Assembly: GCA_033297075.1 (NCBI GenBank) | Contig: MU858149.1 | Coordinates: 1-64,000 of the forward strand | Direction of reading: 5' to 3' | Length of the DNA: 64,000 nucleotides | DNA from: Rhypophila decipiens | Taxonomy: Eukaryota; Ascomycota; Sordariomycetes; Sordariales; Naviculisporaceae | Part shown: positions 1 through 13,485 of the stretch, piece after piece | Position numbering within the stretch: position 1 is the stretch's first letter | Layout of the letters: every line of letters begins with the position of its first letter | Position numbers and translations under genes: made by a program | The notes under the pieces: generated by a model | Told to the model about the DNA's origin: nothing | The model's input: the letters and a program-made list of their open reading frames with translations, nothing else | Database searches by the model: none

Positions 1-1861
1 CCGGTTTTTGGGCGGGGTTAGGGTTATGTATGGGGAAGTTCATGGATCAACGTGCAGTGAAACACCAGCCAACGTGCGGGGATGCTGCCTCATATCAATT
101 TGTGTTATGGATGAGATACTGGGTAACAAGTACTGTACGCCGAGGACATTTGAAATATTTTATGAGGCAGGAAATTCGGCAAACCATCGTGGATTTCACG
201 CATTCTACGATCCACCCGTGAGCTCCAGAATGCCATTTGAAGAACTGGGGAAGAAGGGTCCCTGATCTCCGCTTTCACCCGGCTTTCCAGTCTGCCAAGC
301 CTCAAAACGCCATCGCTAGCGAGGTCGGGGACTCGGGCAGTCGGGATGTGTGACGTCTTGCTTGTTTTCCAACAAGAACTGTCTGTCGTCAATTATTGGG
401 TATTTTTGATGATCCGCACGCCCAAAGGTTGTGTGCACATTACGATTACACAGCTGGGAAAATCCGTATGGCATGTGCACCCTCATTACATATTCAGTGC
501 AATGCTGATGCTGCGACCATGCAGACCGGGCTGGCTGGTTGAACTGATCTGGTTGCTGGTTATTACTGTGTTACCGTAATGGTAGGGTATTGCTAGAAGG
601 ATCTATTTGCACTGGCGTCGGTGGATGGTGCAGATGGGTTCAGGACGAGCTGGGTCAGCGAGAACCGCTATATTCTGTTCGATTTGGTCTGGGACTCACA
701 TGTTTTGACAACAAGTGAATATATTGTCATGAAAACAAGCTCACGATGGTTGTCCTTCGCTGTTCACGCACAGGCATAAGAGGCCACAAGGGGACGAGGA
801 GGTCCAAGCAAGAAACTGACGGTGCCTGGTGCTTTCACCTCACTGTGGCTACAAGTTGCCAGACATTATTCGCTCTCGCAAGGAAACCCTGCTTTTCCGA
901 ATGAACTTTGACGATGATCCCGAGCTGTGCCTGGCTGACTGCCTGTGGTCATCCATGAGAACAAGTTCAGCTTACAGATACCGGATTTACCATGTACCTT
1001 TGGAAGAGAGATTTGGAGAATTCATCTTTCCGTACAGATGATACAACAGAGATACGAATATGTTGCTGATTTCCAGATTGTTGTCTTCGAGCCAGAGATA
1101 GTGTACCTTACCGAAATCGTGTTGATTTGTACTCTGACCGGTCGTATCTCTGTATCATTCCGTCTGCGTCAATGACCATGGCCAAGCGGCGCTGACCTCA
1201 GCATGTCCACCGCCTCACCCCCATTACTTGGCCATCCCCATATTTGACTCCCGCCATCATCTAAGAAGTTCAATTGCTCGTTGCTAGCTGACCAAACTGC
1301 CCGGGAAAAGAGCAAAAGAAATCCACACCATCATTTTCTCACACTTCTACATCATCCGCACCGTTAAGCTTCCCGGATACAACTGCAAAACGCCATGGCA
1401 ACTCCTTCCGTCGTTGGATGGCGCCAATGAGCGGGATACCCCACCATTCTTACAATACGGTACACGCCCGAGCCTCTTTAGATCTCAGAGAAGAGGCCTA
1501 GAATACGTCCGCCGCCCGCACTACGGTTGAAGTGAACGTCCCCGTTCCGTGGGGATCCCTGAACGAACCCCGGATCTGGACATTCCCTCATCTTGCATCT
1601 TGTCTCTTCTGCTCTACCTTTCCTGGACGATCAGAGTGTTGCTCTCGAACGGCCGAAATTGCTTTATTTATTCAGTATCCGTACCCCTGATGTGATAGCA
1701 GTCATGGAGCAAATACACGGAGTGGATGTTAGTTGGATGACCCACGGGAACCCTAAAGGTGCGCAGGCCAATCCATAGTTTCCACAGACTCCCGAGCCTC
1801 TTTTGGCTTTGAGCCTTTTTTTATTTAAGTGTTGGGAACATGAAGTTTGGACAAGTTTCTA
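1..1861. other. gene-free left edge and leader of the LRR gene
   Basis: No reading frame here exceeds about 95 codons and none shows a recognisable domain or a set of phase-compatible exons. The last 200-300 bases before 1862 probably form the promoter and 5' leader of the LRR gene; an ATG at 1840 lies out of frame with that gene and would read a different short frame. No tRNA, transposon or tandem repeat was recognised. Confidence 0.5.
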
Positions 1862-4800
1862 ATGACGCTTCCCTGGATAGACAAGGTCACCAAGGGCCTG
1901 CGACAACGATCGCTCTCCCAGCAGACACGCGAGTCGCCTGCCTCGCCCGATACGCACCCTCCAGCAACGACTGCAAATGAAGCCTCGACTGGTTCTCCTA
2001 CTCCTTCCCAGACGAAGCCACCTGTGACGACGAAACAAACTACGCCGGTTCGACCGTTGCTGTCGAGGTCAAGCTCTGAGGAGAAGCGGCCCTCCCCAGC
2101 CGTGACGCCGCCACAGAGGAGGGGTTCTTGGTTCTCCAACATATCGTCCAAGTTCTCATCCAGCGATCGCGTCCAAAGCCCTCCCCAGGCAAACAACACC
2201 TCGCCCAAGCCCGCCGAGCTGTCCATTCCAAAAGCGAATCCGGCCAAGAATGCTGTCTTGCAACATGCCTCGAAGCACGAGGGCGAAGGTCCCTACACGC
2301 CGGCCCCACCACGGTCCTCGCAGGCCGGGATATTACATGTCCTGCGCAGGCTGTCGTCATCCAACGGCACCTTGAATCCCACTGTGAGACCACATAACCA
2401 CGGTCTCGTCGAGCGACGGGTCTTGAACGTTGATACCCACCGGGAGCGTTGTGCGATAACGGGCTTGAACCAAGCCAAGCTACGAAGAGTCGCCTTCTGT
2501 GTCGATGTTGAGATTGCGCCAATGCCTAAGTACATGGAAGATCCCAATGCGAAGAAGTTGACGACGGAAAAATCCGACAAAGATTTGAAGAAAAGGCTCA
2601 AGGAGAAGGGGGAAGGCGAGGCTCTCAAAAATCCAAAAGCGGTCGAATCGCAAAAAGCAGAAGATGGGCAGATCAAGGCCACCGGGGAGGAAGTACCAAA
2701 AGACCCTCCACACGAGGGCACGGATGCCACCAAGGACCAGACCCGGGCGCCTTCGACCGCACTGAATATTGACATTCCGAAGGCTAACACTGCCGCTGAA
2801 AACAAGAAGAAGGACAAGAAGAAAAAGAGCGAGGAAGAGCGGAAAGCGCGCAAAGAAAAGAAGAGGAAACTGGCCGAGGCGAACGGGACCATCCCCATGG
2901 AGATTTATTACGAGAGCGACTCTTCATCGAGCGGGAGCTATACTCGCCCCGAGACGCCCAGGGCGCAGATGGTACCTACCACTAATCCTGTGAGGATATA
3001 CCGGCGCTGTTGCCAGTTGAGAGAAACGCCGATTCTTAAAAAGATTACCGAACAGTTGGTGGATCCTGCAAACGCCTCTGACGAGCCTGGTACGATTGAG
3101 AGATTAGACTTGACCGGGTACTGGATGCAGCTTGCGGACCTGGTGACGCTCGGTGACTACCTAGCAGTGGTTCCGGTCAGAGAAGTCATCTTGGAAAATT
3201 GTGGGCTGACGGATGAAGGCCTTCGTGTGATTCTGGCCGGGTTGCTGGCGTCCAAAAGGATAACAAACAAAAGACGGAGGCATGCTACCGAGCCGGACGG
3301 ACTAACACCACAAGGAGGCGTGGTGGAACGGTTAGTCCTGAGGAACAATAAGCTTGGTCCCGAAGGTTGGAAGCATATTTGCCTGTTCCTCTATCTCTGT
3401 CGGACGCTGAAGACCATTGACTTGTCCGGGATACCATTCCCCCAACCGCCAGCGACTGTTTCTAGGCAAAACGGTCAGGCGAACGGGAGTGCCAAGATTG
3501 GAGAGTTGTGCCAACTCTTGTCCAAGTCGATCGGAGAGCGGCTCGGCGGCGCCACACTTGGAGTATTAAGTTTTGGAGAGGCAGGCTTCACACCCACGCA
3601 GCTCGGACTGGTTATTGATGGTGTCATACGTTGCGGCATCCGGAGGTTGGGCCTCGCACATAACAACATTGAACGAGAGGGGCTGAAACACATTGCGCGG
3701 TTGCTCCGGAGCGGTGTCTGCGAGGGTCTCGACCTGGGCGGCAATGATATGAGGGATCAGTTGGCCGTTCTCGCCGAGGCTCTCCAGGGCGAGAATGGTC
3801 AATTCTGGGCCCTTAGTTTAGCAGATGCCAATCTCGTCCCGTCGTCGTTGTGCAAGCTGTTACCTACGTTGGTGAAGTTGAAGCATTTCAGGTTCATTGA
3901 TCTTTCACATAACCACGAGCTCTTCAGCTCGACGCCCAGCGCTATTTCGGTATTGAGAAGGTTGGTCAGACAGACTCCTAACACCATATGGCTTTCCCCT
4001 TTGCTAACGGTCTTTCTACTAGATATCTTCCAAAAATGGAAGGCCTCAAAAGGATACATCTTGCCGACTGTGGCCTCAGTACTGAGCAGGTGATCGCACT
4101 TGCGGAAATATTACCTGAAATCCCAGGGCTCGCCCATGTCAGTTTCCTGGAGAATCCTCAGGTTGTGGCCGTCGCGACGAATGCCGATACGGAAGAAACC
4201 AAGGAGGAAGCGTGCGCCTTGTTTGCATCGCTGCTTGCTGCCGCGAGGGTATCCACCAGCCTGGTCGCCGTGGACATTGAAGTGCCCAGCGAGCAGTCGA
4301 GTGATCTGGTCAAAGCCATGGCAAAACAAGTCGTCGCCTACTGTCTTCGCAACATGGAGCGCCTGCCGGTGCATGATGTTCCGGCTCTTACCGCGTCCGG
4401 GTCCCATGAGGCCTTGGCATCATCGTGGACGGCAGCGGAGCCTACGTATCCCGACGCCCTCCAGCGGCTTGTCGGCCATGATGTTACGTTGCCCGATGAC
4501 GAGATGGACGCTGATCTGGATACCGCGCCGGATGACGACTATGTCATTGGTGGCACGGGTGTCGTCAAGGCTCTGACGTGCTGTCTTAAGAACCGGGGTG
4601 ATGAGTCCAGGAGGCAATCGGGAGAATTTATTCGCGATGTTGAGAATGGCGTCTCGTCTCCAAGACCCACCTTGCCTAGTGGGAAGGCAAAGGAGACGTC
4701 GAAGCATCTGCTGTTGAGTGCGAGGAAGATTCGGCACCGTCTCCAACCTGCCATTGCCAAGGCTAGGGCGGTCTGCTCTGATCCCGAGTCCCATGCATAT

Positions 4801-5504
4801 CGTAAGTTTCATGCGCTCCTCCAGTTGCTCTTGAATCATAAGCTAACTACTTGGTATCAGGTCGTCTCATCTTTCTGGACAATACCCTAAAGGGCATCAT
4901 CAAGCGGTTCGAAGACGAATTCCCCGACACCAAAGAGTCAGCCGACAGCGCAGTTGGCTTCTCGTCGTCGACATCAGACGAAGAAGACGCGGTCGAGAAG
5001 CAACTCACGCACACATCCTCGGTCGATGTCGACGCCGATCTTTTGCCCGAGGACGACCTGGAAAGTGCAGGTCTGGAAATCCGGTCGCCGCTCCAGCGCT
5101 CGGATTCGACGCTCAGCTTATCCTCCAAGGCCCTGGCGAACGAGGAAGGCCGTGTCCTTAGGGCCGGGCACAAATTCAGGGCCGGCATCGTCAAGCCAGA
5201 GCACTATCCTCTCCTCTCGGGCGTGGAGCTTGTCGGCGCGGACCCCAAACACGCCATCATGCTGCATGAGCTGTTGGAAGAGATTGGTGATGACAGTCTG
5301 ATAGAGGACGCCAAGACCAGGGGCGTCGTGCCTGTTTATCAGGAGAGGAAAGAGGAGATTCTCAAGTTGCTGAAGGAGGCTGACCCGGCGCATTGGGACG
5401 CTTTTGTGGAGAGTCAGATTATGGCCAAGGCAAATGCCAATGCTAGCGGGCCGACTCCGGCGGAGAAGTGTACTGCTGAGACTGAGCAGGCTGTTGAGGA
5501 TTAG
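1862..5504 (+). CDS. large leucine-rich-repeat (RNI-like) protein resembling fungal proteins annotated as Mhp1
   Basis: Three exons, 1862-3960, 4023-4801 and 4861-5504, join in phase to give about 1173 residues. Intron 1 has a TGCTAAC branch site and ends CTACTAG; intron 2 starts GTAAGT and ends TATCAG. Seen in order: a Ser/Pro-rich N-terminus (about 1-160), a charged section with a Lys/Glu tract near residues 313-336, then leucine-rich repeats from about 410 to 740 with motifs such as VILENCGLTDEGL, LVLRNNKLGPEG and LGLAHNNIEREGLKHI, and an acidic, Ser-rich C-terminal part. The repeats resemble ribonuclease-inhibitor-type LRRs used for protein binding. Filamentous-fungal proteins of this build are often labelled cell wall biogenesis protein Mhp1; that link is from memory and its function here is inference. 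The first in-frame ATG is 1862; an upstream exon cannot be excluded. Confidence 0.8.
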
Positions 5505-6499
5505 ATTTGTCTTCGGTGGTGGATTATTGTCGTGGTATAGCAGAAAGAGCGTTGAAGTTTTGAACGATATCTTTTATTGGCATCGCATGCATGGCGATGC
5601 TTATATCCCCCTGTATTATGGGATCGGAATGATGGCGTTTTTGTTGTTTGAGTACAGAAGGAGGCGCGGGCGGAAGGATATAAAGGCCGGAAAGCATACG
5701 TCCGGCCTGGCTTGGTGCCCCCTTATTGATTATCGTTTTTGCTATAGTTTCTTGCTTCAACAGCCCCTTCTTCACCTTAAGGATCCTTTTAGTTTAACTT
5801 GTTTACCTTGCTTGCGTGGGGTTTGGATTTCTATGGGTCTTTATATAGATACTGCTCCTTGCCTGTGAACTCTTGTTGAGGCTGTCCTTTAAACCTTGCT
5901 GAAGACCTAGCTTCCGACGTTGGTAGCTGGAATATTATTTGTTGGGATATATACCACCTATATACTTACTTCTTGCACTGCCCTTGCCCATGAGATCGTG
6001 ACTGAGTTCAAGTCATCGTGCATAAGCGGATCAGTTGTATCAAGCTGGCCAGTTTATGTATTCAAGATAATACACAACCTGAATCATCACAGAGGCTGTG
6101 TATATCTGTTTGGATATAACGAACGCAAATGCAAGATATGAGAAATATGTGTAAAGATACTTGTTAGTGTATAAACTAGCTAAGTAAGTACAAAGAAGGT
6201 GCCGGTTTGCTATGTACCTTGTCAGAGACTACCTCACAAGTAAAATAAACAAAATGAAATGGTAGGTAGGTAAAACAAGGGGTATGGCTTCCCTGTGATC
6301 TAATATCACCCGATCATCTAACATCAAGAAGTTCCGGAAAGATACCCGATACTATGTAATAAAAAAAACCCGGCTTTTCAGTTGTGCAACTGAACTGGTC
6401 AAGTATGCCTGACCAGATGAACTAATCATATTCACCCCAACTCCAGGCTCGACCCTAAACTCAGCCGAGTCCAATGCCATACACCAACTGACCCCTTTC
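5505..6499. other. intergenic, convergent 3' ends
   Basis: This AT-richer stretch lies between two genes whose 3' ends face each other, so it should hold two 3' untranslated regions and polyadenylation signals. Short frames here have no recognisable features. No separate gene was seen. Confidence 0.5.
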
Positions 6500-9400
6500 T
6501 CATATCCCTTCCTTACCCTGATTGACAACCAACAGGCTAGCCATTTCCGTTTCCCGAGTAACATCGACGTCCAAAACACCAATCTTTACATCCCTCCTAT
6601 TCTCCATGACATCTTCCTCCACGACAACAGGATTATTGTCCCGTCCAACTGCCTCGTCCTTACCCTTGCCCCCAATATCCGACGACATTTCGCCAGCCTT
6701 GCCAGCCGTTTCCAAAACAACATTAACATCCAAAACACCAATGTTTGCGTCTTCCCTATCCACCAACGTGATATTTTCCTCCACGACAGCAGGGATATTT
6801 CTATTCTCAAGATCATGATCCTTACCCTTCTCGCCAAGATCCAGTGTCATATCTTCGCCTTTGCTCTCCTCCTCCGTGGGATTCAATAATGTCCGTTCAG
6901 CGTTGCCATCCTCTCCAACACCAAGCTCTCCTCCACTAACAAGTTTGTCCTCAGCTACAACAATAAGATCCTTCCCTGCAACTATCTCGCTAACCACCCC
7001 GACAGTCTCACCCACAACAGGCACAGGCACAAGTCCATCCGCCTTACCCGTCGTAACCACCGAATCCGACTGCAGCTGAATCGAAATCTGAACCTGCTCA
7101 CTATACATATTCGTGGGCGAGGTAACAGTCGACCCCGAGACCAGGTCACTCAGAATAACCGGTCTATCCGTATACGTAGTGGTAATCTGTCCCGCCAGAC
7201 CGCCCGGCCCGTTAGAGGTGCCTCCAAAGAACCTCGGAGTTTCCGGGTCAGGACTCATCGGGCTGGCTTCACTAAATGTGGAACTGAAGCCGCCCTCTGC
7301 TGAGCTTGCCGACAGGAGACCTGACATGCTGGGGGTCCACCGTCCTGCCCCTGCGCTTATTGCGCTCTGGGATACTGCATATGATAGCAAGGACGATGAA
7401 GACGGGTAGTTGCATGTAGCCGCTAGTGGTAATGGCGGAGGCGGAGGCACCAGATTATCTTGCTCAACCTCCTCGTGCTGCCGGTGGTGTCTAGCATGTC
7501 GAAACGACCTCCGAAAAGGCGAATGATGCGGACAATCCGGGGCGATTCTCTTGACTGTCCCTATTAGGACGTCATCATTTTCATCGTCGCTCCCGGTGTT
7601 GATGTCGACATCTGCCTCTTCTTCTTCTATCTCGGTGTCGTTGTCGATTTCGATATCTGTGTCACCTCCTCCTCCTCCTCCAGGACCACCATCGTTACTG
7701 CCATCTAGCACATTGTTCTCTAGTGTGGTGGAAGTAGTACCTCCGAGCAATAAAGGAGCAGGAGCAGATCGACGACGACGCCCTGACGTCCTAGACCCAG
7801 AGCCAGAGACAGTCCTGGTTCGTCTTCGTTCTAGTGTCGTCCCCTCGGCTGGTGGTGTATGCATCTCCGACAGATCTGGCCTACTCTCTCTTTGCAGCGA
7901 CTGCCTCCTTCTAGAAAGTGAAACCTGGCTCCTACTTTCGCCGACGGAATCAGAGCGATCAACTGACGTGCCTCTCGCACCGGGCTGTCGACCCCTGCTC
8001 ACGTTGCGTCTTCGTCTGTGACGCTTGCCCGACTTGCTGGTGCTTGTATTCCGCCTACGTGACGAGGACCGACGTTTAGATCCCTCCCTAGAACTCTCTC
8101 TAGAAATCACCCTGCTAGGTTGTTCGTCAAGGTTGGTAGTCGTTATCCGTAGCGAGGATCTTCTTCGATGTCCGGCACCGGTCGTGACATTGTAACTGGC
8201 TAGACTTGCGCTTCTCGACGACGGGTGGGCACCAGTACGCGGTGTCTCTTCCTCTTGCATAGCGGAGCCGGGGAGGGATAAACTCCGAATTGCTGTTCGA
8301 CTCTTGGACCCCTGGCGGTGATGGCCCATTCGACTGACCGGTCTTCCAACTGGTTCCGAAGGTGAGTTAAGGGTATCGGTATTAACACTCGAGAATAAAC
8401 TCGGACTCGCGCTGATAGGGATTGACTGCGGCCGATAATAATACGAGTCCATGTCTGTATCAAACACGCTGGGACTGGCGCTGATGGGTATTGTTCCCCG
8501 AGAGAGATTGGTTACTCGCTCGTCAGATGCCGGGTCATGGTTATGAGAATGCTCGTCGCGCAACTGAATCAACCGCGAACGGCTCTGGTTGCGAGATGCA
8601 TTCAGGGATTTTGGGGAGTACGGCCTGTCAACCTGGGGGCAAGGACTTGGAGATTGTTGGAATGCTGCTATTGGTTGCGGTGGTGGGTTATCGTGTGATG
8701 ATGCTGGGGTTCCTTCAGCTAGGCGCAGTCTTTCAAGGATGGCGGATATTGCGCTTAGATCTGGGATTGGGGAATCGTTTTCTGAGTCATTTTCTTCTGG
8801 ATTATGTTCCTTTTCTTCCCCGGGTGGAGAGAGATGATCGGCTGTTTCCTGTTTGGCATCGGTGTTCTCACCCTCACTCTGTAGGGTATCACCAACTTCT
8901 TTGTCGTCGACTTGTGGATCTGGGACCTGGACCACAACAAGTTGCTTACTCTCCCGATACCTCATTTTCTCCGGAGAATCCAGCGCAACAATCCCATTAT
9001 ATTCCCTCTCGCGAGATGTCTGCCTCGACGTCCGCCTTGAACTATGACCAGAGGAAAGCTTCGTCGTAGCATCTTGTACCTCATCCTCAGGAATGGCCTC
9101 AGGAATAAGGCTCGAGACCGCCTGTGCACCTCTCCAGGCAGCAGACTGTGGCCCAGCCTTGGCCCAAACAATTGGCGACCCCGTGTCAAATGGCGTGATA
9201 GGCGTCATGCAGACCTTGCCGCCGCCAAAGACCTGAGGTTGGGGACCATCTCCTTGCTGCCGGGGGTAGGAACTCGGCTTTTTCCGGAATCGCCATGGTG
9301 ATGCTGGGATGACGAGCTTGGGCAGGACAGGACTGGATGGGTTCGTCACACCTGGGCTGTCGATTATGATGTCGTCGTCTTCGTCTATCGCGCTGTCTGG

Positions 9401-9658
9401 TATGGCGCTGTCGATTTCGATGGGTGTCGGGTCGCTGATTGCTGGCGCGGTGGGGATGACGAGTCTGAGCTGGTTTCCTAGGCTGCTCATCCGCCCTGTG
9501 AATAATGGAGACAGTTGTGGGTGCATGGTGCTCGATGGTAGTGGACTTAGATAGTCGCCCCCGTCGTCGTCTTCCTCGTCGGATATTATAGCGCAATCAT
9601 CCTCCTCTAGTGGTTGTGTCGCCGGTATTTCTGGATTCTGAGGTTCGTCGTGGGACAT

Positions 9659-9691
<33 letters not shown>

Positions 9692-10779
9692 CTCGGGATC
9701 TTCTTCATACTCCTCGATAATATCCTCGTCCAACTCCAGATATTCCGCCACCTCGGCATCAAACGTTTTCCGCTGGGCATCCATACTCGCAGCATCAGTC
9801 AGCTTGCTCGGGGGAAGATTATCGGTATCGACGACCAAGAGATCCTTCACGCCGCGACCTAGCACTCCATAGACGTAAACCTCTCCCTGAAGAATCCCGA
9901 GGACCGCACTTGTCCCAGCATAAGTGACATCATCTTCGGAACCACACCTGTTGCAAAACACCACAATGACCTCGCCCTCCCTGTCTGCACGAATAAGCGG
10001 CTCGAGGCGTTGGACCCAGTATACCAACGTCTCGAGATCGGGATCCTGAGGTCTACGGCTGAAGATGCGCGGGTCCTGCTCTGTCGTCCACGCCATGGTG
10101 AGGATCACGATATTGGCCTCGCAATCAAGCGCGTGAAAGCCAAACTCAAAGGCATCCCACTCGGCCTCGAACTTGTATGGGCTATATGACTTTCGGTTAG
10201 GACTTTCTTTCAACAGTTAAGGTGTAACAACATACTTGAGATCCATGCAGATCCCCATGACAACATCTCCCAGCCTAGGAATCTCGCCCCGAAAGAAGCC
10301 ATCTTTTCCCTCCAAAGCCCAGGTCTCGTCCGTATAGTAGAGAAAGCATTTCCTGTAGTTGGCGATGGTGTCCCCGTCCCCGTTGACGACGAGCGCCGAG
10401 TTATAGTACTCTGGCGAAGCAGGCCACTTGACGCTGACGTCGACCTTTTCGGGATATCCAACAATGACAGAGCAGTCGTACTTGAGAGCGGTGGTGCGGG
10501 CCCAGAGGGAGCTGATTCCAGACCCGGGAGGTTCCAGATACGGCGCAATGTGCTGGAGTGACGTAAAGTTGTAACCTGCGAATAGAATGACAAATCAGGA
10601 CAGGTCTTCAACATGACAGTCATGCCAAACTTACCGGAAAAGGCAAGTTCTGGGAGGACGAGCAGATCCAAGTCTTCGAGATCTGCCGCCTTGGCTTTGT
10701 TGAGGATGGCATCAGCTCGGTTCAGGTTGTTGTCGACATCGCCTACCTGGGGCGCGAACTGGAGACAGGCGATCTTCAT
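6500..10779 (-). CDS. Nta1-type protein N-terminal amidase (C-N hydrolase) with a very long disordered tail, copy A
   Basis: Exons 10779-10635, 10575-10236 and 10181-6500 give 1388 residues. The first ~300 residues form a nitrilase-fold amidase: Glu44 in LLVLPEL, Lys124 in NYRKCFLYYTDETW and Cys158 in GICMDLNPYKFE make the expected Glu-Lys-Cys triad, so catalysis looks intact. Yeast Nta1 deamidates N-terminal Asn and Gln, exposing destabilising residues to the N-degron pathway; the same reaction is inferred here. The remaining ~1080 residues are low complexity: a (Glu-Pro) run near 325, Ser/Arg-rich blocks, acidic tracts and a C-terminal duplicated unit. Yeast Nta1 has only about 457 residues, so the tail is an addition. 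Intron positions and phases match the neighbouring copy B exactly. Exon 3 is one uninterrupted frame of 3.7 kb, so no intron is needed there. Confidence 0.88.
6563..6840 (-). repeat. diverged in-frame duplication at the C-terminus of amidase copy A
   Basis: Two successive units of about 40-50 codons share the pattern GxKGKD...(I/N)PxVVEE(N/D)...IGVLDVxV. One unit lies at about 6727-6840 and the other at about 6563-6680. The repeat stays in frame and is recognisable at both DNA and protein level, which points to an old tandem duplication inside the disordered tail. Confidence 0.7.
9660..9694 (-). repeat. hexanucleotide repeat coding a Glu-Pro run
   Basis: On the plus strand the unit is TCTGGT repeated about five times; on the coding strand it encodes alternating Glu and Pro in the acidic linker that follows the catalytic domain of amidase copy A. 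Such hexamer runs are prone to length change. Confidence 0.75.
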
Positions 10780-13485
10780 TGTTGATAGCAGTTGTTGGTA
10801 TTAGATCCTAAGCAGTCCAGTTGAACGACCCTGTGATATCTGGTCTATAAACCCTCTTCCATGGTGTCGTGATGTCGCATTGGTAAAAGCTTGGAACTGG
10901 TGTTGAACCACTATTTGCGGGCGAGTAAACGAGGCGCGGTTGTGGGCATCTTCCTCGCCGTCGGATGAAGCTATCGACAAATGAGCCAAACTTGTAGCTC
11001 TGCGGCGCAACACACTCACTCAACAGTAGGTGGTGGTGTAAAGAGTCTGATAATGTTTGGTTTGGGACGAATACACGTGCATTTGGAGATCTTGAATCCG
11101 ACATGACGGGTGGGAGTGGCTATGGGAGGGGCCGATGGGAGGACACCCTCTGATGCCCGTCAAGAAACGAGCAACCAACAAGGTGTGGACGTTAAGCGCC
11201 GTGGTGGTTGGCATGGGTCTGGGGAAACGGGAAGCATCACCTCAGCTGCGGAGCAACGCCACATGAAAACCGTCAACAGCGCAGATAATGGTGGATGGCA
11301 GACTCCTGATTGCACTCCAGGATCTAGTTGTGCTGATTCCATCCACACAAATCAGATCCGTCTTCCTTGTTGCCTGAAAGGAGCAAAGAGATGGAGGAAT
11401 GCATGTGTCCGTACATCCATCAGATACTCCAAGGCAGGCATGCGTGACATGGCAGGGCACCAAAATTGAACTCGGCTGTTCTGGTGGCGTCCCTTGAGGT
11501 GATACCTGTGATCAAAACTTTGAGCTGAAAGCTGCCCGCTCATCATGTTCATGATCATGATGATAAGTGGCTCACAATTGTGATGGTGGCATCTTGCCCC
11601 AGCCATGCAGCAACTCCCAGGTCAGGTACAGTACCTGAGTCCAACCAACGACATGCTTAAATCCCCTTTAAGCAACTGTGCATAGCCCCAACGTCGGCCG
11701 ACGGATACTGCATCTAGCAGCAGCATTCGAGCATCTCCATCCTCCCGTCCATAAAAGCCGGCACTAACCTGTAATTCCATCATTAATGCGGCGGAGAAGA
11801 CAGCCCGATTCCTTTCTGCAATCCGCGACAGCCCAAGGATGATGACGAGCAGACGGGATGGATTCAAGAACCGGACGCGGAAAGGAAACAAAATCCAGCC
11901 AAACGATTGTGGGATGTCGTGCAACCTGGACAACTTTACGCGCTGAATGGAAAGACTGCCCCTCAGTCGAAGGAAAGAAGAGGAAGAAGTGAAAGAGCCA
12001 ATCAGGGGTGATTTCTGTTTCTTGGACATTGAGAATGCTGTAAAACTATTGGTCGGCCTTTAGTGGGGTGTGCCGGGGGTGCAAGATGCCCAGCTGCAAG
12101 TGCCAAAGTGGAGTCCGAGCGTTGGAGGGTCACTGGCCAGGGGCCCCTGAAAGGAGTTGTAGAGATCTAACCGCACTTGGGAAAGTTCATGTGATAAGTC
12201 TCCCCCACTACATTTCAGCATCATCACAACTCAAAGTGATTCAAGATTGAGGGGTGATGGTGATGGTGACGATGAGCCACCACTGAGCAGACTGGTGCAA
12301 GACTGGCCTTTGAAGTTGACGAGCCCAGTTGAGTGAGGGGGGCCCGTTCTTTGGGTCACTGGCTGCTCCATCACACTCCCTCCACCCATCACTATCATCA
12401 GAACCAAAACAAAAAGGAGAACAAAAAAATGAGAGGCCGGCAATACCTACACTCACTCCTCAAGGCCTGATATGCGACCTGACCACACTCGTGACCCAGT
12501 TACTAGTCCTTCATGATCGACGGGTCGAGGGCAGGCCAACAGATAAGGCCAAACACTTTCCACGTGCTTGAAATGATTCCTAGGAGAGCACCCACAGCAT
12601 CGCATTGCCCAACTTTTCACTAAAAGGCTAGGAAACGTCAACCGTGGTCACAGGTACCCCATGGTTCCCAGACAAAACAAGCCCGGGCTTCCGCGGCTCA
12701 CGCCTCGTCGTTCAAGAGCCAACCTTCAACTGTGAAGAGCATCAAAAACAGAACGGCAGAGCATGAACCAGACAATCTTAACCACAAGTCGTTATTTCCA
12801 AACTATCCCTGGTACCGAGGTGAAAGCCATGCCATGCCATGCATGTAGAATGTACTGATAATCCCTTCATCAATAACCATCCGACATGTGTTATTTCGTT
12901 TGTCGTGATTTCCCGCGGGAGTACCTCAAGTGCCGTTATCGCAAGACTTTCAACCGCTGTTTCTATTCCATTCCAGTACATTTCCCTGGCTCTCTCTTTC
13001 TCTCATGACCTCCCTGCGTTGCGTCCCTTTTGAAATTCCTCTCAAGTTGTATTTTGGCTCGGCTCGTCTCGTCTCGTCATCGCTTTCGATCGCTAGCCAT
13101 GGTATTCTCGAATCGTTACGTCGTCATGTCCTGTTCGCAGCTCCTTCCGTTGATGTTCGGAAACCTTGTCTTCTTGGTTGTTCTTCTCGGCAGTGAAAAC
13201 CCCAAAACCATGTGGTGGATAGTGTCTCCTTCGAAGAGGAACCTGCAAGCCCGAATTCGTCACGTCAATGGCAGTGGCAATGTGGACACACGCCTGAGAG
13301 TAAATAGTTTTATTCATCCTCAACCTCCTCAACCTAAGCTACTTAGTAGAATCAACGACTTGACTATACCCAACATCACCAAGCTCTACTTCAGTAATAA
13401 CAGTGTCCATAAACTCATATGGCGTCCCAATTCTACAATACAGCCTTCCTATCCATCCCATTCCAACTTCATCTCCTATCACCAA
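10780..13485. other. spacer between the two amidase genes, no recognised gene
   Basis: The right end of copy A faces this spacer with its promoter. The longest frames (for example 11622-12029 on the minus strand) lack family features, splice partners and an ATG start. No tRNA or transposon was recognised in this part; the structured element to its right is listed separately. Confidence 0.45.

Noticed and set aside
1847..1861. Upstream TTG as the start of the LRR gene
   Set aside because: TTG is not a normal nuclear start in fungi; the first in-frame ATG is at 1862.
2293..2898. 201-codon minus-strand frame rich in Phe, Leu and Ser
   Set aside because: Complement of the Lys/Glu-rich part of the LRR gene; the apparent hydrophobic stretches come from reading AAG/GAG codons backwards.
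7551..8021. Ser/Pro-rich 156-codon plus-strand frame
   Set aside because: Antisense to the low-complexity tail of amidase copy A; its composition is the complement of that tail.
11622..12029. 135-codon minus-strand frame in the amidase spacer
   Set aside because: No ATG-context start, no domain, no splice partner and no conservation clue.
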